Below the pieces are notes generated by a model. The model worked only from the letters and a program-made list of their open reading frames with translations, ran no database searches and was not told where the DNA came from. The position numbers and the translations under genes are program-made. Below are positions 1-11,319 of a stretch of 64,000 nt of DNA, one piece after another. The DNA is from Apostichopus japonicus (lineage: Eukaryota; Echinodermata; Holothuroidea; Aspidochirotida; Stichopodidae): positions 9,834,764-9,898,763 of the forward strand of contig NC_092583.1 in NCBI RefSeq assembly GCF_037975245.1. The letters run 5' to 3'. Position 1 is the stretch's first letter. Each line of letters begins with the position of its first letter.

Positions 1-2345
1 TTTTGTATTGTAGTGTAATGTTATGTATTGTATTGCATTGTACTGTACTGTGTTATATTGCCTTGTACTGTGCTGTATTGTATATTGCATTGTATATTGC
101 ATTGTATTGTATCATATTATAGTGCATTCTATTGCATTGTATATTGTATTGTATTGTTTTGTATTACATTATATTGCACTGTATTATATTGCATTGTACT
201 GTATTATGTTGTATACTGCATTGTATTGTGTCCTTTACTGTATCATACTGTATATTGCATTGTATATTGTATTGTACTATACTATACTGTATTGTATTGT
301 TTATAAGGCATTATATGGTACTGTATTATATTGTATATCGCATTGTATTTAATTTGTGTCCTGTACTGTATTGTATCATACTGTATATTGCATTGTATAT
401 TGTATTGTATTTTATTGCATTGTACATATATACTGTACTATACTATACTATAGTATACTATACTATACTGTATTGTATTGTTTATAAGGCATTATATGGT
501 ACTGTATTATATTGTATATCACATTGTATTTAATTTGTGTCCTGTACTGTATTGTATCATACTGTATATTGCATTGTATATTGTATTGTATTTTATTGCA
601 TTGTACATATATACTGTACTATACTATACTATAGTATACTATACTATACTGTATTGTATTGTTTATAAGGCATTATATGGTACTGTATTATATTGTATAT
701 CGCATTGTATTTAATTTGTGTCCTGTACTGTATTGTATCATACTGTATATTGCATTGTATATTGTATTGTATTTTATTGCATTGTACATATATACTGTAC
801 TATACTATACTATAGTATACTATACTATACTGTATTGTATTGTTTATAAGGCATTATATGGTACTGTATTATATTGTATATCGCATTGTATTGAATTTGT
901 GTCCTGTACTGTATTGTATCATACTGTATATTGCATTGTATATTGTATTGTATTTTATTGCATTGTACATATATACTGTACTATACTATACTATAGTATA
1001 CTATACTATACTATACTGTATTGTTTATAAGGCATTATATGGTACTGTATTATATTGTATATTGCATTGTATTTAATTTGTGTCCTGTACTGTATTGTAT
1101 CATACTGTATATTGCATTGTATATTGTATTGTATTTTATTGCATTGTACATATATACTGTACTATACTATACTATAGTATACTATACTATACTATACTGT
1201 ATTGTTTATAAGGCATTATATGGTACTGTATTATATTGTATATTGCATTGTATTTAATTTGTGTCCTGTACTGTATTGTATCATACTGTATATTGCATTG
1301 TATATTGTATTGTATTTTATTGCATTGTACATATATACTGTACTATACTATACTATAGTATACTATACTATACTGTATTGTATTGTTTATAAGGCATTAT
1401 ATGGTACTGTATTATATTGTATATCGCATTGTATTTAATTTGTGTCCTGTACTGTATTGTATCATACTGTATATTGCATTGTATATTGTATTGTATTTTA
1501 TTGCATTGTACATATATACTGTACTATACTATACTATAGTATACTATACTATACTGTATTGTATTGTTTATAAGGCATTATATGGTACTGTATTATATTG
1601 TATATCGCATTGTATTTAATTTGTGTCCTGTACTGTATTGTATCATACTGTATATTGCATTGTATATTGTATTGTATTTTATTGCATTGTACATATATAC
1701 TGTACAATACTATACTATAGTATACTATACTGTATTGTTTATAAGGCATTATATGGTACTGTATTATATTGTATATTGCATTGTATTTAATTTGTGTCCT
1801 GTACTGTATTGTATCATACTGTATATTGCATTGTATATTGTATTGTATTTTATTGCATTGTACATATATACTGTACTATACTATACTATAGTATACTATA
1901 CTATACTGTATTGTATTGTTTATAAGGCATTATATGGTACTGTATTATATTGTATATTGCATTGTATTTAATTTGTGTCCTGTACTGTATTGTATCATAC
2001 TGTATATTGCATTGTATATTGTATTGTATTTATTGCATTGTATTGTACTGTACTATACTGTACTATAGTATACCATACTAAACTGTATTGCATTGTTTTA
2101 TACGGCATTATATTGTACTGTATTATATTGTATATTGCATTGTATTAAATTCGTGTCCTGTATTGTATTGTATCATACTGTATATTGCATTGTATATTGT
2201 ATTGTATTTTATTGCATTGTACATATATACTGTACTATACTATACTATAGTATACTATACTATACTGTATTGCATTGTTTTATAAGGCATTGTACTGTAC
2301 TGTATTGTATATTGCATTGTAATGTATTGAATATTTTATTGCATT
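1..2345. repeat. Satellite array, 181-bp unit
   Basis: Head-to-tail repeat of about 181 bp. The marker TTATAAGGCATTATATGG recurs near 302, 482, 663, 844, 1025, 1206, 1387, 1568, 1740 and 1921, and degenerately near 2098 and 2279. Most spacings are exactly 181; the unit starting near 1568 is about 9 bp short. Each unit is built from smaller TGTATTG/TACTG-like words and contains the palindromic core ATACTATAGTAT. Bases 1-300 and 2000-2345 are more degenerate edges. The array runs off the left end of the window. Overlapping open frames here come from the stop-poor repeat and are not genes. Confidence 0.95.
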
Positions 2346-2362
2346 GCAATTGCTTCAGTTAG

Positions 2363-2694
2363 TCCTTGCAGAAAACACATATGATTGGTCAGTTAATTAA
2401 TCATCATGTACTTTTGCCTTAAGTGTATATATTAGAGTTGTTGATAGAATTAAATGCTGTTACCATGGAGACTGTGACAATATGTGCCAGGGTTTTCTCT
2501 CATGTAAACTAAACACACAACATAATTAGGTTACACAAGATCTATTTTACTTTCGTAATATCAGGATCTTACGTACTAGAGATTATAGTTTGTATTGTGA
2601 CAAACAAATTAAGGGAAGTGACGCAGTGTCGTCAACCACTGACACTCTAACTCTTGTTTATTTTATTTTCTTCCCTTTTTTTTCTCTTTTTCAG
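2363..2694. other. Non-repetitive spacer, nothing recognised
   Basis: Unique-looking AT-rich DNA between the satellite and a pyrimidine tract (about 2660-2693). No coding signal or RNA gene was recognised. Confidence 0.5.
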
Positions 2695-2727
2695 GAAAAT
2701 CTGTTCGATTTACCAGGAAAAGGAAAG
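2695..2727 (+). CDS. Possible 33-nt microexon (weak)
   Basis: A long pyrimidine tract ending in TTTTTCAG (2687-2694) is followed by 33 nt and then GTAAAT, a fair 5' splice site. Exactly 11 codons are open in two frames (ENLFDLPGKGK, or a basic KSVRFTRKRK reading). No family is recognised. The stretch lies just upstream of a LINE 3' end, so it may belong to that or be chance. Evidence is splice-site quality only. Confidence 0.15.
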
Positions 2728-2892
2728 GTAAATGTTTGGAAATGTCGATGCTCGTTTAACAGATCTGATAAACAAGCAAAGAAACGGATACATACGACAC
2801 GTAACAGGAATGAAAGAAATACGAAGCAAACTTCAAAAATTTGAGGGTTAAACAGAGACCAACGACGAAAGAAGACAAACACTCAGTTCTCA

Positions 2893-3330
2893 TTGAAAAC
2901 TTCTTCAGCTTCTTTCATCGCTGGGAAATCTACGCATCATCAAATTATGACACTCAAAAGAGATAATAATATCAAAGAAGATCATACACACCCTTTTTAC
3001 AGTCTCATGTTCAACAGATCCGGGATACGATTACAGGTGCCCAATACTAAAACGTCCAGGTTCCGTAATTCTTTCTTACCTGAGGCAAATACACTTGTTT
3101 AACTCGCGTGCAAAGCGATCTGGCCACAGTGTGTGATCTGTCACTTGCAGCTCTCTGTGCTGCTTCTGTTACAGTTCTGGTTCTGCTTATTTAGTTTTAT
3201 TCTCGTAGTCGTTCACTAATAGCTTGTTTTTTGTATGGCTCTGTTTGTATTCACTTATGTTTACTGTCGACAGGAAATCATTTTCCGTTTTTGTTTTCTG
3301 AAAGGGCAATAAAGTTTCTATCTATCTATA
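2893..3330 (+). mobile_element. LINE (CR1/L2-like) 3' end, 5'-truncated
   Basis: The frame ending at 3102 reads ...NRSGIRL, then a stretch containing TSRFRNSFLP, and stops. That pattern (R.....RF+NSFLP) is typical of the extreme C-terminus of CR1/L2/Jockey-type LINE ORF2 proteins, where an array of basic and aromatic residues precedes 'SF.P'. About 200 bp of 3' UTR follow, then AATAAAG (3308) and a (TCTA)n-like tail, as expected for target-primed retrotransposition. Only the last 70 or so codons remain; the RT and endonuclease domains are absent. Clade assignment is from memory of family patterns. Confidence 0.6.
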
Positions 3331-4141
3331 TTCAAATATTCAAATCCTTGTTAAAGATCAATTCTTCTGATTCTTTGTGATTTTAATTTGAAGATCACGT
3401 AGATCGGTTATAGTGTAAATATTTGGTGCCTCATTGTTCCATTTGGGAAACCTTAGACATTTATACCTCAGTTGACCATCATTCCTGGTGAAACTTTTGG
3501 TGGATTAAGAGAAAAAGATAGTGCTTAAAATTTAGTCTCAATTGCCATTTAATTCCCAACCATAAAGAAAAGCAATGTAAAAGTTTTTTTTCTTTTCACC
3601 CTCTTTCTTTCAACATTTCTGTTTTTACTTTTAACATATATAATCAATATTGTATTTCTATGAAAAGTGTTAAGAGTGACAACTTATTTGTATGCAAACC
3701 TTCACTTTATAGTGAAAATAAGTAGCAGTTTGAATAATTGCAATCTCATTCTTAGTAATATTGAATCTATTAGTGCATCACTGTATAGTTACCATTAGAC
3801 TTGCACTATAACAAAGCCCCATTTTGGGGGTGGGGGTGGGGATGGGGTGAGGTAGGGGTGAGAGATGCCTGTACAAGCATCACTCAGTCCAATGCTCACA
3901 AGGTCATCAGTTTGCAGCCACACAGGACAAATGAAGGTCTGTACTCACTAACATTAGGATTTATACTTAGTTAACTGAACGACATTGTACGACGCACAGA
4001 CAGTTGAGTTCAAGACATTTACTTCCCCAAATGAACTTACAAGGATGCTGGCCTCTGCTATTATCCCGACCCAGAAATGTAGGCCAAGTAAGCAAAGCGA
4101 GTCTGGAAGCCATGGCTTAATAATAAATTCATCCTGCTTTG
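3331..4141. other. Intergenic or intronic DNA
   Basis: No gene recognised. It contains a G-rich stretch (about 3823-3862, runs of 4-5 G) with G-quadruplex potential. Short open frames at 3954-4190 on both strands show no family features. Confidence 0.5.
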
Positions 4142-5035
4142 GTGTGACCTTCCACAGATCACAAACTTGACAATCCCGTGTACTTTTCAATGAGAGCTTA
4201 TTGAGGATTATTCTTAATTAGCCAACCTTAATATGATGTAGTATCATATACGTATTCGTTACCACACGATAAACGAAGATGATCTTTAGTATGGAATCTA
4301 TTGATGAAACCAGTACTATATAGTTGATATTGGTCAGTGGTCACTGCAAAATATATTATGCATTATTAGAGGCGGATAAAGGGAAGTGGCTATGAATCTC
4401 AGGTTGTTGAAGCCATGTGGGGAATGGGAGGGGGGTGGAGGGTGTGCATGGGAGTCCTCCCATACAAAAAAGGTGTTAGATGTGAAATGGTGCCTTCTGA
4501 GGGGCATATTTAGGCCGTGTAAGTAAGGTCTAAATGTCAGGTTGTATTTATAACTGTTTTTTTTTTGTTTTTTGTGTGACCTTCCACAGGTCACAAACTT
4601 GACAATCCTGTGTACTTTCAATGAGAGCTTATTGAGGATCATTATGAATTAGCCAACCTTAATATGATGTAGCATCACAGGTATTCGTTACCACACAATA
4701 AACGAAGATGGTCTATAGTATGGAATCTATTGATGAAACCAGTACTATATAGTTGATATTGGTCAGTGGTCACTGCAAAAATATATTATGCTAATCAATC
4801 GCCGGTCATTGATTTTATAAAGGAGTGGTTATGAATCTCAGGTTGTTGAGGCCATGTGGGAAGAGGAGTGGAGGAGGGAGGGTGGGGGGGAGGGAGGGTG
4901 GAGGGAGGGTGTATATGGGAGTCCTCCCCTACAAAAAAAAGGTTCTAGATGTGAAATGGTGAACCTAAAGGCATATTTAGGCCATATAAGTAAGGTCTAA
5001 ATGCCAGGCTATATTTATAATTGCTTTTATTTATT
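4142..5035. repeat. Direct duplication, period about 432 bp
   Basis: The block beginning GTGTGACCTTCCACAG at 4142 is repeated from 4574. Both copies contain TGACAATCC.GTGTACTTT, GGAATCTATTGATGAAACC, TTGATATTGGTCAGTGGTC, a G-rich stretch, GGGAGTCCTCCC.TACAAAA and TAGGCC.T.TAAGTAAGGTCTAAATG, in the same order. Copy 2 has an expanded GGGAGGGTGGAGG tract (4860-4915). The similarity is high, so the duplication is fairly recent or recently converted. No coding function was seen. Confidence 0.9.
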
Positions 5036-5415
5036 GTCAGTGGTTCTAAAGGTTGTGGTGGTGGTCGGGGAGGGGGGGGGAGATGTCACACTCCCGCACC
5101 TCCTGAAACCATCCCTCCCTTGGAAATAGATGTCCTCAAAAGATATTTCATTATCAAACAGAAAGTTTGCTCAAGAAATATGACACCCATTAACAAACTG
5201 ACATAAACCTGTGCACTTATGACGACAGAGAAGACTTAAGTGAGAGAGAGAGACGCAATGTGAGTCAAAACTATGGAGGTAAGGGGATCTGTTGGAGAAC
5301 GATTCAAGGTGCGAAAATTCTGTTTTTCTCTTTCTTGCGATGAGAATTTTGAACTTAACGGCTATAAGGAAAGTCATAAAAGTTTTTACAAAAAAACTAA
5401 CTGCATAGTGTATAG

Positions 5416-5766
5416 CAAGGGAGTAGGAACCGGGGGGGCAGCCCCCCAGTGAAAAATATGGGGGGCGGAAGTATCATTCCGCCCCCCCGCTCCGCAAGTC
5501 AGAAAACCCCTTTTTCATTTCCAAATGAGAAAAAAATCTCATTTGGAGCACCAAATTGCATTTAAGGCCAGGTGAAAATGCAAAATTCTTTACAAAATGG
5601 AGTGGGAGTTGAAGTGTGCTATATTGCACCAAATTGCATCTGAGGCCACCTGGAAATGCAAAAAAATTCCAAAGGGGAGGGGGACACCCCCTCCCCTTAA
5701 ACCCCTCCCCCAGGCCGGCCATCAGTCTTCAGCCCCTCCACTCAAAAGTACCTTCCTACGCCACTG
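5416..5766. mobile_element. hAT-like MITE, 351 bp, perfect 8-bp TSD
   Basis: The element is flanked by the perfect 8-bp direct repeat GTGTATAG (5408-5415 and 5767-5774). Its ends are imperfect inverted repeats: CAAGGGAGTAGGAACC at the left, and CAGTGGCGTAGGAAGG as the reverse complement of the right end. The CAGTGGCGTAGGAA-type terminus with an 8-bp target duplication is characteristic of non-autonomous hAT elements. The interior contains an inverted CAAATGAGA/TCTCATTTG and a repeated ACCAAATTGCAT motif. Open frames inside it carry no transposase motif. Confidence 0.85.
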
Positions 5767-5774
5767 GTGTATAG

Positions 5775-7055
5775 TAAACAATGTAGACGGACACATGAAC
5801 CACACAATAGTGTGGAATAATCACGTTGGATTAGATCTTTACTTTCCCAAACGCAGATGAAATGAAATCACACTGGCTGGTGATATCGGAGGGGGGGGGA
5901 GGGGAGAGGAACAAACAACCCAAAAAGATGGGTGAAAAAAACAAAAAAACAGGAACAATAGAATTAGAGAGACTTCCATACAAGCTACCTCATTTGTCAT
6001 GCAGGAAATAGCAGGAAAATACCACAATTGGTTTGCTCGTTCTTTTTTTTCAAGACATTTCTCGATGCAAACAATTTCCGATTTACGGACAAAATACTCA
6101 AAATTCCTCGCCATCATCGTGACTGAACTTCACTCGAGTGACAATAAAGAAATGTCAAATATTGTCACAACAGCGGAGAGAGCGTTCCCAGTAGGCCTAG
6201 TTCCCAGACGAGCAGAGAAACCTCGTTGAAACGTTGGATCAATTAAAAAAAAAAAATGAAGAAGCTGACCTTTCGGGGATATCAGAACGAGTACAGTCGT
6301 CATTTCCTGAGTGGCTTCAGTCTTGCAGGATTTCCTTAATTGATGGAAACTAAAATGGCACTGGCCGCAACGTTAAAAAAAAAAAAAAAACTGACTCAAG
6401 AGGGTATTCGGAAGTGACGTGGTTATTTATTACGGTCAAAGCGTATCTCACCATGCATACGTATTAGGAACAAACTGTTGGGGACAATTTCACATTTGAC
6501 GAAACAAACAACTGAATATTCAGTTCGGTTACGTCTATTTTCCACTCGAATTAAACAGGTTATCACTAAAATCCAAGGAAGTGGTAGAGGCCAAACACGC
6601 AACTCTGCTTTCATAGGAAGCTCCAAAGTGGGAATGAGGAAAACAACGATTGAAAAAAAATAAAAAGTTAAAGAAGCTGGTCTTATTTAAAGCATGAATG
6701 GTGGATACCTTGGAACAGATCATTTTGCCTATAGACCTACCACAGCCTTGCGTAGCAGATGTTAGTTTAGTGAGCTTAGCCTTCATTTGCATAATTTAAA
6801 ATAATATTTGTTTTGGATGAAAAGGGAAATTGAATAGATTTCCTAAATTCATTTGGAAAAAAAAATCATTTGACAAAATTCATTTGAGAAAAGTCATTTG
6901 AGTGACTCTTGCAAGATGTACAACAGGCATATGACAGGCAACCCATCCTCCCCCCTTCCCCAACCTCCCCTTGCCTTTTATTCTACCCTCCACAACCAAC
7001 AGATGCAGGCCAAACCACCATCAATATCATTGAAAGAAATAGAGAAATGATCTCG
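5775..7055. other. No gene recognised
   Basis: AT-rich DNA with homopolymer A tracts (6246, 6374) and a G-run at 5890-5905. The ORFs at 5999-6229 (+), 6423-6626 (-) and 6535-6792 (-) have no recognised motifs. Confidence 0.45.
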
Positions 7056-7200
7056 GCAGACCAGCTGTGTGTCTATTATGCGGTGAAACTGTAGTGTCTA
7101 TTGCGAGAAACTGCACAGTAAAACAAAAAAAAATCATTCTACGCAGCCTGGCTGCAAGATGCTGCAGCCCCCTCAGCTTCCTACTTTTGACACTAGTACC
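7056..7200 (+). mobile_element. GCAGCC-TIR family, partial copy 1
   Basis: Contains CTATTGCGAGAAACTGCACAG, then GCAGCCTGGCTGCAAGATGC, and the terminus CTACTTTTGACACTAGTACC ending at 7200. The same blocks, in the same order, occur in the elements at 9840, 33149 (minus), 53083 and 57640. Only the right end is clear here. It is a non-coding, non-autonomous repeat. Confidence 0.7.
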
Positions 7201-7952
7201 TTACAAGAGTACATAGCAATTCTACTTTGTAACAAATCTATCTTTCTTTCACACATATCATTTACATGAATCTAAACTGTCATTGCAATGCCAGTACCAT
7301 GGAAATACCTGATTAACACACACACACACACACCGATGTTAATTGCGTTGGTATTATTATAAGTGAGGGAAATATGGCTCCAGATCTAATACTGTAATAG
7401 TCAACTGCAAGTGTGTTTGGCTTTGTCTATTGAATAGATACCAGTATGTCTGAAAAATCTTGTCTCAATGTGGTTCAATGTGGAAAGATTTTTTTTTTTT
7501 TTTTCATTTCATCGACCACTAGAAGTAGGATATCTTACTGGTACTATAATTGAAACGTTCTTTGTTCCAATTCTATCTATCGTACATGTTATTAAGGTGT
7601 GATTGCTGATTCATCACAAAAATGCCAGAGTAAAAAAGAAGAAAGATTTCAAGATCGTCCTAAATTTTCAAATTATGCTTCAACTTGATGGGGGCGGGGG
7701 GAATTAAACAAGTTTTTATGAGAAGATTTTTGTAGCATTTTTTTCATTCTTCCTGATCTAAAGGAGAAGAAAAGAAAATTAATCAATGCCACCCTGAATA
7801 AATTTCAATCCATGAAAATTAAAAACATGAAAATAAAAATTGTAACTCAAAAGCTTTACCAATAAATTTTTCCACTTTTATTTTGAGTAATACTATAGTA
7901 ACTATGCAGACAGTTTTCTTGGAAAATTGGCTTATTACTTAATGCAAATTAC
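7201..7952. other. Non-coding DNA with a (CA)n tract
   Basis: A short (CA)n lies at 7317-7334 and a T17 tract near 7489-7505. No gene recognised. It lies just downstream of the C2-like exon on the minus strand and would be intron if that exon is real. Confidence 0.4.
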
Positions 7953-7994
7953 CTGCTCTATTAAAAGCTAATATTTCAAAGGTTTCATTCCACT
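7953..7994 (-). CDS. Candidate exon encoding a C2-domain segment
   Basis: On the minus strand, TTATGTTCTTTTTTCAG precedes a 42-nt block followed by GTAATTTG, giving a strong 3' splice site and a fair donor. The block begins with two bases completing a codon, then reads WNETFEILAFNRA and leaves one base. WNETFEI is the classic beta-strand signature of C2 domains ('NP.WNETF.F'), found in PKC, ferlins, synaptotagmins, MCTPs and many other calcium/lipid-binding proteins. With A|AG at the junction the preceding residue would be Lys, matching 'NPKWNETF'. The exons coding the rest of the domain were not found. Outside the splice boundaries the frame runs into a MITE (8095 onward), as expected of an intron. 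A chance 13-codon match is possible but is weakened by the paired splice sites. Confidence 0.5.
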
Positions 7995-8094
7995 CTGAAA
8001 AAAGAACATAAACATCAATTGGTATATCCAAATAGGAGTTATGAAGGAAGGTTCTATGCCATCTGGCGAAATTTAGACTCCACTTTAAAGGGTG

Positions 8095-8454
8095 TGTAGA
8101 CTCGCGCAAAAAGAAACGTCTAAACCCGGTAATCTGACCTAGTTTCGAATGAGGTATAACAGAAGTGTTAGACACCACCATCGATCCCAGAAAATACACA
8201 CACAGCTTGCTACAGTCGGTAATTAGACACTAGTGTACAGTCAGTACAAACAGCTACGGTCAATACCCACAGCACAGTGTACAAACGATACAGCGATGGA
8301 CATATCTCAGGTCCAGCTAAAGATAACAATGTATCACGTTTCATTACTGCCTGCATTTTGTAGCGATAAGAGAAAAACTTCACTTGCAAGCAACGGAAAG
8401 TTAACTTTTTCACAGGGCGGCACGCGGCTTGGGGCGAGTCTTCAATGCCTTTAG
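8095..8454 (+). mobile_element. TTAA-flanked MITE, copy 1 (about 360 bp)
   Basis: The left terminus is TTAAAGGGTGTGTAGACTCG. The right terminus reads GGGGCGAGTCTTCAATGCCT then TTAG, so the ends are inverted repeats of AAAG....TGAAGACTCGC. Full-length copies lie at 25829-26206 (same strand) and 62740-63104 (opposite strand). Copy 2 has TTAA at both ends, so the target duplication is probably TTAA, as in piggyBac-superfamily elements. There is no transposase ORF, and ORFs on both strands are incidental. Confidence 0.85.
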
Positions 8455-9237
8455 CCGGATTATTTTCTGTGAAACTCGCTGAAAGTACACTTAAACTGGA
8501 TCTTATTACGACCGCGTTGGTAAAATGAAACTTCAAGGTCACCATCAATAAAAAATAACACAAGGAAAGAGACAAAGAACATAAATTACTTGAATTTGAA
8601 TTAAAGTTTAAACATCCATCGAGTTGATTCTGGGAAATATTAAATCCCAAAACTACTTACTTTACATTCATTGCTTTATCTCATCACATATTTTCCCCTT
8701 TTTTTTGTCTATCTTTTTTTTTCCATTATTCATGATTGGTATCAGTTCATAAATAACTCAGTAATTAACATGTACGTTAATTAATTATTCAAAATTAATT
8801 TGATGAAAACAAGATTTAGGAGGGGTTTGAAGGTGTTGTAGATCAACCACAGTAATAACCACTGTATAACCATAGTATGAGTATAAGCTTGTCAGAGTTT
8901 GGTGAAAAGTTTTTCCAAAAAAGTAGCGACGAAACCTGGAAAAAGCTGCTTGAATCTATTAAATATCGTATCGGAAGAAACAAATCATTATTACATTTCT
9001 GCAGCTGATAATATATGAATCCATATCTGGCTAAAAACACTGACCATGGAGAGTTTTTTAAACCACAGTTATGAAAAGCAAATTGATGTTTTGCTTCAAA
9101 CTACATCCACAAAATCGTACAACGATTTGATCTTTTCATCAACTGACCAATACAATTCTGTACTTTAGATATTTCTGTGTGGTTACGGTCATATTCCCGT
9201 ACCTGTTCCTTGAGAATATCCTTCATTGCCCATCATT
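8455..9237. other. No gene recognised
   Basis: AT-rich DNA with T tracts near 8700-8725. An ORF on the minus strand (8843-9040) is hydrophobic but shows no recognisable family. Confidence 0.4.
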
Positions 9238-9446
9238 ATATGCTAGGAAGGAAACATGTTGGTCAGCAAAGGTAGAAGTTTCCACTCTCCTGGTAGAAGG
9301 AAGGGCATTGACCATTGGAGGGGTCGGTCGTAGAGGGCGTAGAGTGTTAAAAGGTTTACCCGTTCATTCTAGTCACGGTAGAAAGAGAGTGCTAAGGTTG
9401 TGGGGAGACAGGTTAGCGAGGAGCGAAGTGAATAATGAGTTCAAGG
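9238..9446 (+). repeat. Dispersed repeat 'GGGCATTGACC', copy 1
   Basis: Contains GAAGGAAGGGCATTGACC, a GGGTCGGT block, GTGTTAAAAG, CACGGTAGAA and GTTGTGGGGAGACAGGTTAG followed by CGAGGAGCGAAGT. The same order recurs at 26660-26830, inverted at 26875-27015, partially at 27175-27262, and divergently at 43690-43835. An open frame (9179-9466) crosses it but is not conserved between copies. Confidence 0.75.
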
Positions 9447-9839
9447 TCCTCGGTTTTGCCTTCTAATATGCTATAAAAGTCAATTAATGGCCAGATCATG
9501 CTCAAACTTGGACATCCATTTAGTACGTCCCTCAAATGCCATTCTGTCTCACTGAGACATATAAATTGTCACAATTGTCTTGTAAAAATTGTCAACATAC
9601 GTGAATAATTAAGAAAAGTCACACCATTCTAGGAACGAGCACTTTTTTGCAAACTTCTAGTAACTTTTAGAAACGACTGACATGTTTGGGGCAAAACCTA
9701 CTGATGTACTTTTCAATTTCGTTTCAAAACTGACTGACTCTGACCTCAATTAATCTCTCAGAATAATTTGTAAAGGGTAGTAGGTAGATAACCTCCATGC
9801 AAAATTATCAATACTTGTAGCAATTAGTTTTAGGCACTG
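9447..9839. other. No gene recognised
   Basis: AT-rich spacer without repeats or coding signals that could be identified. Confidence 0.4.
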
Positions 9840-10002
9840 TGTCAAAAACGAATTGCTTGCAAGCAGCTGCAAAATGCCCTGCAGCAAGCCAGAATCGATA
9901 TCACAGAATGTATAGAAGAATATCTTGGCAGTCACCAGTAGTACAAATTTTGTGAAAATTGTGTCAAAACTGCACTGCAAGCATACAGAATTTCATCCTA
10001 CC
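9840..10002 (+). mobile_element. GCAGCC-TIR family, copy 2
   Basis: AAGCAGCTGCAAAATGCCCT, then GCAGCAAGCC, and later TTTCATCCTAC before the GCCTGGCTGCA block match the right half of the elements at 33149 and 53083. In this copy the terminal GCAGCCTGGCTGCA block is replaced by the 22-bp tandem array at 10003-10148. The standard right terminus is missing. Confidence 0.65.
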
Positions 10003-10148
10003 CAGCCTGGCTGCATGATGCACGCAGCCTGGCTGCATGATGCACACAGCCTGGCTGCATGATGCACGCAGCCTGGCTGCATGATGCACGCAGCCTGGCT
10101 GCATGATGCACGCAGCCTGGCTGCATGATGCACGCAGCCTGGCTGCAT
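10003..10148. repeat. Minisatellite, 22-bp unit, about 6.6 copies
   Basis: Tandem CAGCCTGGCTGCATGATGCA plus CG, nearly perfect. The unit is itself partly palindromic (CAGCCTGGCTG / TGCATGATGCA). It is an expansion of the palindromic block present once in the other GCAGCC-TIR elements. The minus-strand open frame through it is an artefact. Confidence 0.95.
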
Positions 10149-10156
10149 CATGCCAC

Positions 10157-10610
10157 ATCTCGGTCGCCGTACCTTATCTATGGAAAGAGCTGCCTCCTGG
10201 AATTCGCATGATCACAGACTTCACCTCCTTCAAGTCACATCTGAGAAACGCATCTCTTTCAAGAGCACTATCATGATGGTTTCTAGGATTTTTTAGATTT
10301 TATGATGTTCTGACGTGTTGGTTTTTAGGTTCTAGCTTCAATTGGAAGTTTCACTTTTTTAGCATTCAAATTGTAGATTTTGTAGTCAATCTGTTTTATC
10401 GCTTTACTCTTCACCAGTGAGTGCTATTAATTGTTTTTCGATCTCATATTGCTGTATATATCTGTAGATGGTATATGTACAGTATTTACTGTTTTTTGTA
10501 TTTAATGTTTTATGTCATTGTATATTCTAGATTGTTTGTAAAGCGCACGGATGCATCGTGCGTAGTGCGCTATATAAGATTTTATTTACATTACATTACA
10601 TGCATACAGC
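10157..10610 (+). mobile_element. LINE (L2/CR1-like) 3' end
   Basis: A 39-codon frame (10157-10276) reads ISVAVPYLWKELPPGIR, then TDFTSFKSHLRNASL, and stops. This is the well-known C-terminal signature of L2/CR1-type ORF2 proteins ('FSVAAPRLWNSLP..IR....L..FK..LK..L'). About 320 bp of 3' UTR end in a hairpin (AGCGCAC...GTGCGCT, 10541-10574), then ATATAAGATTTTATTT and an (ACATT)n tail to about 10601. The element is truncated immediately at the minisatellite. The terminal hairpin and GCGCTATATAA string are shared with the SINE at 36874. Confidence 0.8.
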
Positions 10611-10639
10611 CTCCTCAGCAGCCTTCCTTTGACAAGGTA

Positions 10640-11284
10640 GGCTGCTGAGAATGCTTTAAATATTTGATAATAATACTATTAAATAACCTTCGAAAATATA
10701 TTACATCTTTATAATATATATAATAAATATTAATATTATTATTATTAATTAATTATAATTATATTATATTAATATATATACATCTTTCACCTTCAATTGT
10801 TGATTTGACTTTGACTCAGCCCAGGTGGGGAGGATTTACACCGGACTAATCTCTGTCTCTCTTACATCACTTAATGATTTACACCCACACCGACTAATCT
10901 GTCTTTTGCATCACTTACTGAACAAAAGGGTAAATTTTCTGTACTACTTGAGCCTGTGGTGAACGAGGAATCACAACACAGTGGTGATGTTCAATTATAA
11001 ACCATAAGATGAAACTGATATCAAATAAATGGAAAAGGTCAATGCTGAAAGTAACCTTCACTGATTAAATAACCAAAACAATTCTTGAGGTCAAATCACA
11101 GATTGTTTTCACCTGAGTTGTGAAATTACAACCGAAAGGCTCATTACTGGCAGGATCTGTCCTAAGAAATAAGGATCTTCAATTTTAAAGCAAAGGACTT
11201 AGTTATTAGTAATTATCGGTTTACACGGCGATGTCATATAACGCCTGGGTAAATACTTGAAAAACCGCTATGATTACACTACCA
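10640..11284. other. AT-rich tract and spacer
   Basis: 10670-10790 is almost pure A/T (TAATATTATTATTATTAATT-like). The remainder has a loosely repeated GGATTTACACC/GACTAATCTCTGTCT motif (about 10830 and 10880) and no coding signal. Confidence 0.5.
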
Positions 11285-11319
11285 GACACACGGACGGACG
11301 GACGGGGATACCTTCCGGT

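Noticed and set aside
23-2362. Many overlapping plus-strand ORFs of 60-135 codons
   Set aside because: They repeat the same Tyr/Leu/Cys-rich words with the 181-bp satellite period; the repeat simply lacks stop codons.
6185-6300. Penelope-like 3' tail (ACGAG...CTCGT then TGAAACG)
   Set aside because: The CUGANGA box is altered (CAGACGA) and no coding or flanking repeat supports it.
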